Below, in pieces: positions 52,231 to 64,000 of a stretch of DNA of 64,000 nucleotides. The position numbers and the translations under genes are program-made. The stretch is taken from positions 5,138,001-5,202,000 of the forward strand of contig JAZARR010000250.1 of the NCBI GenBank assembly GCA_037389465.1, written 5' to 3'. The DNA is from Baylisascaris procyonis. Taxonomy: Eukaryota > Nematoda > Chromadorea > Rhabditida > Ascarididae. The notes under the pieces were generated by a model. The model saw nothing but the letters and a program-made list of their open reading frames with translations, had not been told where the DNA came from and did no database searches. Position 1 is the stretch's first letter; every line of letters begins with the position of its first letter.

Positions 52231-55200
52231 GAATGCGCCTATATTAGAAGATTGCACCATCAGTCGGATATTCACCGTTGGTATGATATCGGCGACGTTA
52301 TCGGACATGGCAATTTTTCGCATGTATTCTCGGCGGTTCGAAGATGCGACCAAAGTAAATCGGCAATTAAGGTAAACATTAGCACATTTTTATGGGACTA
52401 CCCCATTATAGTAAACCACTCACATCCCGCTACTGAAGCCGTTCAAATTGCACTCCATTATATCATTCAAATTTCACTACGGTAAACTACTCACATCCCA
52501 TTTCATAAACCAATCTTATTCCACTACAGTGAGCCATTCATATTCCACTGCAGTAAACTATTAATATTCTGCTACAGTAACCGATTCAGGTTTCACTACA
52601 GTAAGCAATCCATTTTCTGGTAGATCACTTTGTGTTACAGTAACTCAGTTATCGATTGTTTGCAGCAAATCAACAAACGTCAATTGCGAGGTCAATTGTA
52701 TTTTGTGGAAAATGAGGTGGACATACTAAAATCTTGTGAACACAACAATATCTGCCAACTTCAAGATGCATTCGAATCATCAAGTGCCTACACACTTGTA
52801 TTTGAGTTCGCACCGAATGGAGATCTCTTCGAGACCCTCAAATCCAATGGACGTTTCCACGAGAATGATGCAGCTCATATTATTGCTCAGGTTTATTCAT
52901 CGACTTACAATTGCAAAATACAGTACATCTTAATGAATAATGTCATTTTATATAAATATTCATTTCACTTATTTGTTAACTTCTTCTTTATAAATAAACA
53001 ACGATTGCCGTTATACAGTGCGAATAAATTGGTTGAGTGGTCTAGGTTGCATACCGCCAAAACGATATATGAAAGTACTCGAGTACTTAGAATTTGGACT
53101 TTGAAAAGTTTTGCTATCATTTCGGCAAGACCGTCGAGATTTTATATGACGTTTGCTTTCCTGCTGCCTATATTGAACTTATTTTGTGAAGTAATCACTG
53201 CACTAGTAATTGCTTTCTTATCCATTCATGCTGTAATAATTTCATAGCCGGTTAATGAATTTGCCTGGTTGCCACAAGTTCATCAATTTTTTTTATAAAT
53301 TTCACCAATTCGATTAGCATTTATTTACTGAGTTTGTCGAATTTGTGCTATTCAACAGTATCAGTTTTTTGGCCAAATCACTACCCACTGTGGATAATCC
53401 CGAAACAACTGTTGATATCTGTTTAAGGACCGTAAATTGTTTATGCTAGCTCTCACGATTATGCGCAAAAATATTCTACTTTTTGAAATGAGAGGATGCT
53501 AATTAACATTCCTGATGTCTCCTTTATGACACTGAAGGGTTATTAAAGGAGTAGTCAAAGAATACTTTGGAAAGCAGGATGATAATTTGTTCCTTTTATT
53601 TTGTTTTTGTAGTGACTTCTTTCTCAAGATTTTAGGATGACCTACGGGATGAACTCTTTTAAGTTGTGTATCTATCCCATATCTAGTTCTAGCTGCTTTC
53701 GTGTCATTTATTTGCAATTGCAGTTGTTTGAGGTGACTTATTATTTGGTCGATTTCTCGGTCTGCTTTTACCGATATCTTGGGTCCACTTTGGAGTTTAC
53801 ATTTTTAAATCATTTGAATGCCGTCAGCAAATGTTAGCGTTTTTACTGATAATGGATATTGCGTGGCAATAATATAAGTGATAATTCACAAATTAATAGA
53901 GGACTCGAGAATAATCTGAATCCTCGATGAATTCAAAAATCCGTCAAGCAGTTTTGATCTATTCCGCTCCGTTCCAGTATCCACATTCCTTCTGCTATTC
54001 TATTTGGCATATTTTTCCATTCTTTTGGGCACTTTCCATCGACCGCAGAGTTCATTATTCAATTCAATTTTGTTTTTGGGAGCTTTTTTGCGTTAAATTA
54101 AAGGATCTAGATGAAGTCTGCACATTTAATTTTCTCAACTTTTAACATCATATATACCAATCGACAAATATTATTTTTCGGTTGCTGATGCGCTTTCCTA
54201 TCTTCATAAGCGAAGCATCGTACATCGAGATGTAAAGCCGGAAAACATACTTCTAGCTGAGAATCGATCAGTAAAACTGGCCGATTTTGGTCTTGCTTGT
54301 ACTGTACTCGGACCACTCTACCGTATATGTGGGACTCCCACATATGTGGCGCCAGAGATTCTTGCTGAAAAAGGTAAAAGATTTCTTCGAATATAGGCAG
54401 CGGATAAAAAAAATTAATTGTTGCAATACTTTTAAAAATATTCGCAAAGCATTTTTTAATGAGATGTAACAAAAGTAACAAATGACAGTCTATAATTTTC
54501 ATCTGTTGATACATGTTAAAACGCTGCAAAAAACTAGGTATTTTATATGATAATTAATTTGTAACTGAGAATGAATGCAATGCTTTTTCTTTTCAGCATA
54601 CTGATTGTGCTAATACTGATAAGTTGGTTTTTCTGAATCTATTTTGGGAAAGAAGATATTTAAAATATGCCAACATGATCGACCATTTAACTTCATCTCA
54701 TGAGTGGAATGTCAATTACTATCTGAGAAATGAATTTCATTTCAGTGAAATTCTATCATCGTCTCTCATTGATCACTGAAGAGATGCTTTGCTCGATTTA
54801 GTTATACAGCTATACAAAAATGTGAAATATGTCCAGCTCTTCGGGAAGATTTTGCATTTCTCGTTGAGTTTATAGAAATGAAGCATTGAAAGACAGTGTA
54901 ATTTAAGCGAGAAAGATATGCTGATTTGAATGAGAATTTCTATTTGCAACTTGATATTCGACAATGTTATCAGTTCTCCTCCCATCCCCCCCCCCCCATT
55001 TATCCACCATCAAGAATGCGACCATGATACATGTTATAGATCGATAATATATTTAAAGGCTATGGTGTATCAGTTGATGTTTGGTCGTTAGGTGTGATAC
55101 TGCACTTGATGCTTGTTGGTTATGCACCATTCCGATGCAGTGATCGACGTCGCCTCTTTCGCATCATTCTCAAAGGGCAACTCTCTTTTGATTATCCTGC

Positions 55201-56414
55201 ATGGTCTCACATATCGCACAGTAATAACTTTGATTACCTTTTGCTTTAGGTCTATCAAGACATTCAACATTGAGGCATCTCTAAACTAAATTGTTATCAT
55301 ATTTGCTTAAATAGAAGCCTCACAGCAAATAGAACCCCACTCCCTCTCACCTCTAGCCCCCTCTCTGTCAGGTTAAGACTAAGAAGAGCTTTTTGCAGAA
55401 AATAAGAAAATATTTATTTATTTATTTATTTATTTCGAAGTTCCGAAATGGGAAAACATCAGAAGTGCGTGAATATGAATAACAGGGAGCATCTTTCATA
55501 AAAGTACAATATAGACGAGTGAAAATATTTAACAGTATAATGTATAGATCGAAAAGATTCAAACGCAGGTTAAAAGCTGAAGGAGTGGGTGCATCAACGA
55601 CGATATCGGTGGGAAGCAGATTACAGACTCGTATAATGGGAAACTGGAGACTATGCAGAACATTGTTTGTATTGCAACGTGTTTTGACATGGTGAAACTG
55701 ATGCCCACGTCGATTACGAGGGGGGAGGGGGGTGCTGAAAAGTTCCTAACATCAGGGTGTCGGAAGTGTGGAACATATTTTTACAATGGAAAATTAAGTC
55801 AAAATTGAGCCGTCGATATCCCAGTGGTTCCAGTTCAAAGATTTTTAGCCTGGTAGTGTAATTAGGCTGGTATGAAACATTCCCTAGCAACGTCAATCTC
55901 CTAGCAACAATCAAATCTTCTTCTAACTGGTAATCGATCAGTAAAACTGGCCGATCCTCGTTTTGAGAGGAACATCTTCTTTAGAGAACTTTCATTCGGA
56001 AGCGTGGAAAAGAAATATGACTTAAGCTTTATATGTAAATGGTATATAAATTGATCCCGACATCGAGCTTGATTCTACTCACTATGGTACGTAGTTCTTA
56101 AAGTAGCGAAGGAAATAAGCAATGAAAATATTCATTAAAAACTCATGTTGAAAACAGGGAATGATGGAAGCACAAAAGCGCTGACGATGATTGGTGAGGC
56201 AATATGCCTACTGGCATTCACAACGTAAAGAGTGCCTTTTTTGCATATTCCACAAAAGTTTCTTTGCATGAACTAATGAAAATTTTCAGTGGCAAAGATG
56301 CTTGTCTCGAAATTGCTTACAATCGATGTTAGCAAACGTCTAACATCAACGGAGGTGTGCACTAATAAATGGGTACTCACAGCCGCTACAGACAGAGACA
56401 TCGAACGACACTAA
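52231..56414 (+). CDS. Doublecortin-like Ser/Thr protein kinase (DCLK/ZYG-8 type), kinase domain
   Basis: Exons: 52231-52371, 52666-52890, 54181-54373, 55059-55220, 56290-56414, giving 281 residues that cover a whole CaMK-group kinase domain. Landmarks: glycine loop [12 protein letters not shown]-binding Lys in SAIK, alpha-C Glu in VENEVDIL, catalytic HRDVKPEN, metal-binding DFG in ADFGLA, and activation segment [16 protein letters not shown], whose [14 protein letters not shown] form is typical of [17 protein letters not shown] and [15 protein letters not shown] follow, then a very short tail (DIERH). DCLK proteins bind microtubules through N-terminal doublecortin domains; ZYG-8 acts on spindles. 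The first exon listed enters in phase 0, so more coding lies upstream. The intron before 54181 ends in TTTTTCG rather than AG (see findings). Intron 1 holds a 24-bp minisatellite and intron 4 an antisense retroposon piece. Confidence 0.9.
52401..52615. repeat. Minisatellite, about nine 24-bp units
   Basis: Units such as those starting at 52520, 52544, 52568 and 52592 are each 24 bases with core CACTACAGTAAACYATTCA; earlier units are more diverged and one is 23 bases. It lies within the first kinase intron. Confidence 0.8.
55410..55931 (-). mobile_element. Non-LTR retroposon 3' fragment in a kinase intron
   Basis: Minus-strand reading gives [20 protein letters not shown], which parallels RLWIFGLKSLKYRRIEFDHH in the element at 39343-40086, followed in another frame by [11 protein letters not shown] and [19 protein letters not shown], a typical C-terminal end of reverse-transcriptase proteins. 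The 3' end has a (TTTA)n tract at 55410-55434 on the plus strand. It is 5'-truncated and frame-broken, inserted antisense between the last two kinase exons. The tail differs from the TTCG tail of the element at 39130, so it is a related but separate family. Confidence 0.8.
55920..55955 (+). repeat. Partial copy of the kinase DFG-exon segment
   Basis: 24 bases at 55932-55955 are identical to 54262-54285, which encode NRSVKLAD in the kinase exon before DFG. Twelve bases before it match with three differences. It directly abuts the truncated 5' end of the retroposon fragment. Confidence 0.85.
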
Positions 56415-56680
56415 CAACCAGCACAGCGACGACGTTCAAAGACACCGAATATTGTTCGCGCTAAAATGTCAGCACTATTAATTTTCATCGAATAGGTATG
56501 TCAAGATGTACTTAAAATCCAAATCAACGACAGTGATGATTGAAAGTGTAAAATTATCGAAAAATAGACACAAATATTTAATAATATTTCATATGAAATT
56601 CAGCACTAGATAAAGAATTGACTATGCAAATCAAGCACACTGCCTACTCTTGCTAGAATTATATTATATGATTTTATACT

Positions 56681-57034
56681 TCAATTATTAGGTCTTTTAA
56701 ATGTTATATTTCTTTTCCACAACTGTTCAGCTTCTCTCTTATTCACTCTCTCTTCATCACTGATCATGTCAATTGCACTTGCGGATGCGTTATGCGTTTG
56801 CCTTATAATTATGGAAGACTGCAAACGAATTGTGTCTAAATGGATTGTGATTACCTCGTTACTGGTTCTTCGATATTCGATGATGTCTCCGATGAAGTCT
56901 TTCTTAGAAAACAAAAAAATTTGCTGCCAGTCCGATGACGAATTTTGTTTATTAAACTTTTGTAATAAATGCCCAGATGTCAACTTTCCTTCTTTCATTG
57001 TCTGAGTTTTTCTTTTGAAAACATGTGCATCCAA
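56681..57034 (-). CDS. Hypothetical 117-residue protein or exon
   Basis: An open minus-strand frame with charged, protein-like composition (for example FSKKDFIGDIIEYRRTSNE and MISDEERVNKREAEQLWK) in AT-rich DNA downstream of the kinase gene. A GAG/GTAATC donor lies inside it. No domain is recognised. It may be a whole small gene, an exon or chance. Confidence 0.3.
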   Translation of the reverse strand: MDAHVFKRKTQTMKEGKLTSGHLLQKFNKQNSSSDWQQIFLFSKKDFIGDIIEYRRTSNEVITIHLDTIRLQSSIIIRQTHNASASAIDMISDEERVNKREAEQLWKRNITFKRPNN

Positions 57035-57143
57035 ATTATTTCACTCTTTTAAACAAATATTTTTGTGCACATTTATGAATTTTCGAGATTCTTCAATTAA
57101 GGTGATAAGCATAAAACTCCAATATAATTTCTTTTATTAGTTA

Positions 57144-57147
<4 letters not shown>

Positions 57148-57234
<87 letters not shown>
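57148..57234. repeat. (TA)n microsatellite
   Basis: 87 bases of uninterrupted TA between the kinase and uridine phosphorylase genes. Confidence 0.98.
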
Positions 57235-57235
<1 letters not shown>

Positions 57236-58296
57236 TGAGGTGAATTAAGAAGTGATTGACACTGAGAGGGACCAATAATCTCTATGAAGGGCAAAAAGAG
57301 AGCAAGAAAGAGGCCACAGAGATGGCAAGAACAGAGGATGAACTTGAAAAAACATCAGCCATAGAGAGTGACGAGAAACAAAATGCGTCAGCAAGCAATT
57401 GAAGAGCATAAGCAACGAAAGATGACTTCGTGAAATAATACAAAACACAACTAATCAAAATAAAATTTCGCTATAAATCATGCATTTTTTGCTTAGTAAA
57501 TTCGAATACAATAGGGTAATCAACAAACAATGAAAACCTAGCAATATTTTTTTGAGAAAATACTGGAAAAAATTTGGGAAAAATTTATGGGAAAATTGAA
57601 AAATATCTTAAAAGAGTTGATATTTTTTCATTCTACTTTATTAGCACAACACATTAATTGGATATTCAAAAGCACTCTTCAAATGAAGCAATCTTTTGCA
57701 CGAGTTATCACTCAAAAATGGATGTCTACAATAGAATAGAATAGACTGTCGATGGAATAAAACTCATTTGAGTATTTTATGGCACCATTAAGCATCGATG
57801 ACCGTACAGAAGATGATTTTAAATTATAAAGGCTTGATTATATTAAATGAATGAAACATTTTATGATAATTTCGAAGAGATACGCTAATATAAATACGCA
57901 AAGAATTTATTTCGCCCTATGCGCTTTCAGAAAGATTTGAATTTGCATATTACAGCAGAAAAAGATTCTCAGTATCGGTATCTTAGAATATGAAAAAAGG
58001 ATATTGAAGCCATTTTTATTCAGTGATCAAATTATCGATTATTTTTTCAGCAATGGATCTTTTGATTTAATGTAAGATCAATACTGTCATATTTATGAAT
58101 TGTGAATTTAGAAGAATAACGGTTTTTCTATAACAGCATGAAACAAATAGAATACTTTCACAGTTCCATCTTTAAAATGAACGAAAATTTGGCAAGTTGC
58201 CAGTAAAATTAAAAAGTTTTGGAAATTTTTGGCATTTTGCTAAAAGCAGTCTTAGTTTTTTTTTGCTTGACTTTCAGTAAATTACGAAACAAATAT
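57235..58296. other. Intergenic, no gene recognised
   Basis: AT-rich DNA downstream of the uridine phosphorylase stop; no motif or splice-supported frame seen. Confidence 0.45.
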
Positions 58297-61200
58297 CTAT
58301 TGTTTGTCACCAATCGGAAGACCCATTTGTTGTTTGATAAACGATTTGATCAACTTGAATGGTCGAGTTTCGAATTCGTGATATATGGATTTTTCCACGT
58401 CTACTTGATCGCCCTTCATACGATCTAATATCGTCACACACACAATGGCCGCTGAAATCCTCGGTTATATTATCATGGCTCAATTTGTAGCATTCGCTAT
58501 TCTTAAGCAAAAGCTGATTGTTTCAAACCCCAACACATAATCGCACCGAGTTAATGGCTTAACGGTCTCAAAAATGCGTAACGTAATTAACGAAATCACT
58601 AGCATTGTCAGGCTTTGCGCATCGATCAAGAATCATCTGGCTGCATCAGACAAATTGCTATGAGAATGAGAAAAGCTCTCCAGCGAAACGAAAAAAGAAA
58701 ACCAATTTGAAAAACATGAATCCAAACATGAGAGCAAATTACTGAAACAACTGACATATATAAGCGGTGGAGAATGTGCGAACGATAGCAGTAGATGGAA
58801 CACTCTTTTGTTCACATACATTTCGATTCCATTTTTAGGCTAAGTTAATCTTGAACGACATACCTCTAATACCAGCACGATGCAACATTGCCGCGAAGCA
58901 AGTCGCTTCCATTTCAATATTTCGTACTCCATTCTTATACAATCGATCCAGAAAGTCAAATTTGTCTTTCTTTGTATATTCGCAAAATGCGCCATCCAGT
59001 CGTGCTTGACCTATAATAATTAAGTAGAGTCGAAGAGTATCCCTAAAGGGGTCATAGGGGTCAATAGTGCCCCTAAAAACCTCTTTACTAGTATAAAAGT
59101 GAACTTGCGAGTATTTTGACAGTTCATTATTGGAATTAGCCCAACGAGTTGACTCTCAAAACTTTATTCGCCTATTGGAAAAAACGCCAGTAGTTGGGAC
59201 CTTGTATTGGTTCTTGTTTCAGTGAAACATCAAACAAACTCCCATCAGTTCTGTCTGTAATAATAAACGAAGTCACTATAGATAACAATAATAAAAACAC
59301 TTTAAAATGCAGTAGTTTTATATGCTCTGCCAAAATTCTGCCCATTAACCAATGCATACATTTGTGCGTATCATAGCAACGTACAGGGCTCAAACATGCT
59401 GACACATAAATATATGTTTGATGCATGTTTATGTCAGTATGTCCGTTAAGCAGTCTCAACACGTATCCTGGCTATAACAATGAAACCTGATCGGTAAATT
59501 CCCTAAAAGCATGAACCCTGTCCCTCCCACCATCATCACTTAAAATGCCATAATATATAGAAGTCAAACATAGCTAGAACAGATCAGAAACAGTACAAAG
59601 AACAATTTTCCACTCGAAAAATTATACTCATTGCAAATTACGCAATCAAATGGATTGCCTGACAGTTTGCGATTGTCTTTGAATATCCGGTCGACCGATT
59701 GCCGTTTTCGTATCGAAAAGCGAAGGCACATATATTAAACAATTACTTTACTACTCCTTTCAACTCGTTCTTTTTATTATGTAAGGTAAGGCTGATTAGA
59801 CAGCGCCCAATTATATAATATTTTGGTTAATCGCCCGACACATCAATTCTTAAGCACTTCCGCAAAGCCGAAAGGGTTTCATGATTATTACTTTGATTAG
59901 ACGACGAAAGCGAAATTTCTCTCATTTTTCTCATACAAAATGAGTAACCATATGATAGATGCTCAAAACGCTCAATTTCAATCAAAATCTAACAATAAGA
60001 TAAAAGGTTATATAGAAAACCGTATTCTTCTTGCTGTTCCTATTTGGAGATGATTCCATTCATAAACACAATAGTTTATTAAGGATACCGCTCAAAATGC
60101 CAAAAATAACCTTCGTAGAAATCATCAGCGCAGAACGTTTTGCCCATTTCCACTGGCATGTTCATTTGCTTAGCTAAATTGTAGAGTTCCTCTTTCAATT
60201 GCTGATCTAAGATTGTTGGTCTCTTCACCTAAAATAAAACAAACTTTATGCACAAAATCATTAAATCATAGAACCAATGTAATTGCGAGTTTATAGAGCT
60301 CAAAAGTTCAGTATAGAAAGCCCTCTTCAAAATTTCATAGATACAACGTTTAATGGGCGTTGAGCTTCTTTTGGCTTATCAGTTTCTGAATGTCCTTCCT
60401 TAGCCCTCCCTACCTCTCCCACCCCCTCGCGACATCTTTCAATACTCTCCATCTGACTAAACAGCTCTGCATTCGATCGCTTATATGCGTATACTATAAT
60501 AATCAAATGCCATGAGAGAAAATGCCATCGCCAAAAACAATAGTGACTACAATTTCCATTGGGCAATTAAAATAACCAATTTCGTTTTCAGCTAAAAATC
60601 ACCTTGTTTAGCAATGAAAAGCAAACGCTATATAGCGATGTTTAAAAGACAGTATAAATATAAAATAAGGTTTGTGAGATTTAATGAGACTGAGTGCCTT
60701 TCAAAACAGTATAAAATGAGCCTAGGGAAGTGGACTTACTCTTTTGCCCATAATGTACTGAATATGGAACTCTTCAATTTCGCCATTGACAGCTCCACTG
60801 GAGACCAGTAGAGTACCCGGCTGAACTCCGAGACCTCCTGAGGTACCCAGTCGGAAGAAGGTCACGTTGCTGGCACCTGCGTAGTGCAACAATTTGATTG
60901 TTTCCACCAGCATTATACTTAACGATGGTACACCCATTCCATGCTGAAATTGTTCTTTCCTTATATTATAAAATTATTCTTCCGTTATACTCATCAATTT
61001 TATACATTGTTGAGAAAGGTGGTCCCTTTGGAAAGCAGCTGCTGCATTTAACCGCCTTTGTTGTAAAATCACAAAGTAAAATGCATAAATCTAAAACCCA
61101 ATTACAACCATTATTTTTTCCACAGCAAATTTCTCACTCTTCAGAGATGAATAAAGCTCAGAAAAGTAAATCTTGTATTCCTATAAACGAGGTTTTGTAT

Positions 61201-61604
61201 ATGTCATTAAAACATTAGCAGCATAGGAAATTGTTTTGTATTTAATTCGAATGTCCGATATATTACGAGAAATAAAAACTCTTATCTCATTCTTAACTCT
61301 CTTTCAGAAAACAACTCTAGAAGGCGTTGATGCTGTTAGCCGCATGAATCATCTGCAAGGGAGACAGCCTCTGCCACATGTACCCACGTCCTTTTTCTAT
61401 CTCACATGCTCTTCCAATTTCCATAGTAAATTCTTACACATATGCAACAGCAAAAAAGAGGGGATATAATTGTTTTGTCCATCGTTAGGAATGACTTGGG
61501 CCTATGAATGCCCAATAAAAAAATATATATATATACATATATACATATATACATATATACATATATACATATATACATATATACATATATACATATATAC
61601 ATAT

Positions 61605-61658
<54 letters not shown>

Positions 61659-62783
61659 ATACATAACGTTTACTTATTTATTTATTTAAAATATTAGCTC
61701 TATTCAACTTTAATAAATTATTCTTTCAATTGATTCGTTTCATCGATTGTAAAATTATCGCTTTCAGGAACTAAAATGTGATAGAAAGAATATGAAGTAA
61801 AAATCAGAAAGAAATTCTTCACATTCTCTAAAAGTTAGTTAAATTTGTATTAAAAATAAAATCATCCAGGTGCCCAGTCAGCCAAAATAAGTGGAGAAAT
61901 GCATCAAATTAGCTGGCATAATATACCTTTCAGTATACTCATTGCCTGAATAATTAGTTAAAAAGGCATGGAATAATGCCTCCATATATTGAACTATCTG
62001 ACTTCTCATGTAATCCTTTCATGAAGATTGGTTTTTATGCAACTCAACCGATGTAAAATAAAAACCCAGTAAATGCAACCTAAAAATTGACGTCTCAGAA
62101 GCACTAAAAAAATCACACAAAGAGAGGATTGAAGGCGCCAATGCTCTAACTTCTGAATATCACGAAACAGTGGATAGTTTCTTTTCATAACGTCTTTCGG
62201 ATAAAATTTAGAAAATTTTTAAAGATATAGTCTGTCAACACACTCTTACATTCAACATCTTCTTTCTAAAATTAAAGGGAGTTTAGTTCCCTCATTAAAA
62301 TGAAGGAAGCACGCTTGACTTCAAATTTCATATTTGACCTTTAGCTTGCAAAATATTATTATAAATACCATATTTACGTATTATAAACAACATAACTGAC
62401 TAAACAATACACTCAGTTCGAGTTACATGGTTGGCGATAATATTTAGCTTTGCGATAATATTGGTTTTTAAATAAATAAGAATATATAAAAATCCAGAAA
62501 TAAGTTCCACGACGAATATTTCTGGAAGGGTTTCAACCCTTGAATAAGAGGGACTAGTAAATTTCTAAAGAACTTGATAATAAATGGACATGGATTCAAC
62601 GAAGCTAAAATATATGAGAGAAATTCGATAAGCACTTACGTTAATCCAAAGAACGGGTCCAGTTTTGTACATAATATAACGATCCGAACTGCACAAATTT
62701 TTGCCGAGATTAACGCCGATTTCATTTGCAAATAATTCGGCGTAGTTTGCAAGTCGTGCTGCGCTACCACCACAACATACGTA
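58297..62783 (-). CDS. Uridine phosphorylase, N-terminus outside or not found
   Basis: Pyrimidine salvage enzyme: phosphorolysis of uridine to uracil and ribose-1-phosphate. Minus-strand exons: 62640-62783, 60740-60943, 60111-60228, 58864-59010, 58297-58451; phases 0, 0, 1, 1 join exactly and give 255 residues. Landmarks: [10 protein letters not shown] (phosphate loop), [35 protein letters not shown] with the phosphate-binding Arg, DDFYEGQARLDG with the uracil-binding Gln and Arg, NIEMEA with the ribose-binding Glu-Met-Glu, and [15 protein letters not shown] near the end. About 50-60 N-terminal residues of the family are missing. The first listed exon enters in phase 0 after TTGCAG, so the upstream exon is probably beyond 64000 or too diverged to see. 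Confidence 0.95.
61522..61654. repeat. (ATATAC)n and (AT)n compound microsatellite
   Basis: An array of ATATAC/ACATAT units with an eight-base-like rhythm runs into a pure AT tract, inside the 1.7-kb uridine phosphorylase intron. Confidence 0.95.
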
Positions 62784-64000
62784 CTGCAATCACTTACTGC
62801 TTTCTTTTTGTTTGAAGAAAATCTTAGAGAGAAGAGGTATGCTATGCTAAAGTTGGCCGAGGTTTGTTAATGCCTATAATGACGACTTATTTCTTCTCCT
62901 ATTCAAACTCCTGCCCCAACCTCCCCCTTCACACTTTCCCTGCACCCTCCTCCCTTCTTACTGCCTTGCCCGTAAAGGATCAATCGAAAGCTAACAAAGC
63001 AATTGAAGAAAAAACATATTAGCTTCAAAGAAATTGAGGTTCGAATAGGACAGAATCAGAACATATGGAACGTTCGCGAAGTTCGTTTTTTCGCCTTCCC
63101 TTTGTCTTGAACTTGTTTGCACTCGTGTTCCCTCTACTGACCAGATGAACCAAGTCTGTCTGCAGTAATAAGTGTACATTCGCTTAGTTGTAGTGCATAT
63201 CTAGTTAGGCAACATCGCGTAATATATTATAAAGGAAGGTTCCGACCGACTTTCTTTGTGCGATGCTGAGTGTAAGCAAGAGGCTGTTCTCAATGACTCG
63301 GCATCTACATTGTATGGGCATTCACTAAAGTACAAGTTAGGGAGAGAAAAAATGAACTCAAACAGAATGACGTATTCAGAAAAATTATTGCTTCCACCTG
63401 TTACAATTATTGCTTGTGCAATGAGATCACCCACGATGCATCGTCGACCAAAAAATTTGATCGCATTTTTCAGAGTTTTTTCAGCATTAATGCAACAATA
63501 ACCCTATTCATAATGGGATGGTGTAAAAATTTCATCTCACAGACACAGCGCTGTCGAATGCAAAAACCTATTTTTTATACTTCACCTACGATCACAGCAG
63601 ATTGTCTGAGATTCCTTTATGGGACGGAAAACCTCTCCACCCTACTCATCTATTAAAGTTGCACAGCTTTCTCATAAGGATAAGGATACCTTTTAATAAA
63701 GCAAAAAAATTACGGAAGTGTTATTCTAAAATGTGGACACTTTTATCGATGCTTTTATTTCCATCACTGCTAACTCCGATTTACCTATGAAAGTTGTTTC
63801 ATCAAGCTTTACTGATATTTTTTATGATTCCATATTAGTTATTCCCATTATTATTGATACCAGTTATTGTCATATTGTGCCTTGCAAATTTGCCATTTGC
63901 CAATATAGGTACCAATTATTCCCATCAACCAATTTTTGTCATATTGCAGTTTGCGGTCATCTCTGCGATCGTTTTTGTTGCAATCCCCACGAGGTTTCTT
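62784..64000. other. Presumed 5' intron of uridine phosphorylase; no exon recognised
   Basis: I searched the minus strand for the family's N-terminal exon and did not find it. A minus-strand frame at 63201-63434 and its upstream extension (KFFGRRCIVGDLIAQAII) has a GTAACA donor-like end but does not resemble uridine phosphorylase. A short duplicated phrase (TTGTCATATTG) occurs near 63868 and 63937. Confidence 0.4.

Noticed and set aside
63201..63500. Minus-strand frame with KFFGRRCIVGDLIAQAII, considered as the first uridine phosphorylase exon or an Mpv17-like piece
   Set aside because: It does not match the expected uridine phosphorylase N-terminus, and the Mpv17 likeness is limited to a few residues.

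Overview
The window is an intron-rich, AT-rich piece of an animal nuclear genome. Gene content (a semaphorin with thrombospondin repeats, a doublecortin-like kinase, FAIM, CISD3, class I aldolase, uridine phosphorylase), long (TA)n runs, short introns and non-LTR retroposon fragments fit a small invertebrate. A nematode is my best guess, but nothing here fixes the taxon. There is no bacterial-style operon, CRISPR array, rRNA or recognisable tRNA. I did not find a clearly new multi-gene system. The value of the window is in reconstructing multi-exon genes that short open frames hide.

Layout: (1) 1879-10219, minus strand, a C2H2 zinc-finger gene of nine exons. (2) 12348-23261, plus strand, a Semaphorin-5-like receptor or ligand of fourteen exons: signal peptide, Sema domain, about four thrombospondin type 1 repeats, one membrane span and a short tail. 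It is head to head with the zinc-finger gene across about 2.1 kb. (3) 27401-32480, plus, class I fructose-bisphosphate aldolase, seven exons, 364 residues. (4) 34163-36257, minus, a two-exon mitochondrial CISD3-type iron-sulfur protein. (5) 39130-41404, minus, a decayed 5'-truncated non-LTR retroposon with a 68-bp-arm palindrome at its 5' end. (6) 42404-45932, minus, FAIM. (7) 52231-56414, plus, the whole kinase domain of a doublecortin-like kinase, with possible 5' exons back to 47844 and an X-box motif before them. (8) 58297-62783, minus, uridine phosphorylase without its first exon or exons.

Exon joins were worked out by hand from splice consensus, codon phase and family similarity. For the zinc-finger gene, semaphorin, aldolase and uridine phosphorylase the phases agree across all joins, which is the main support. 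Weak points are the PSI region of the semaphorin, the last FAIM exon, the 3' end of the zinc-finger gene and the 5' half of the kinase gene. The genes share no obvious pathway: two are metabolic enzymes, two are signalling or guidance proteins, one is a transcription-factor-like protein, one is anti-apoptotic and one is a mitochondrial Fe-S protein.
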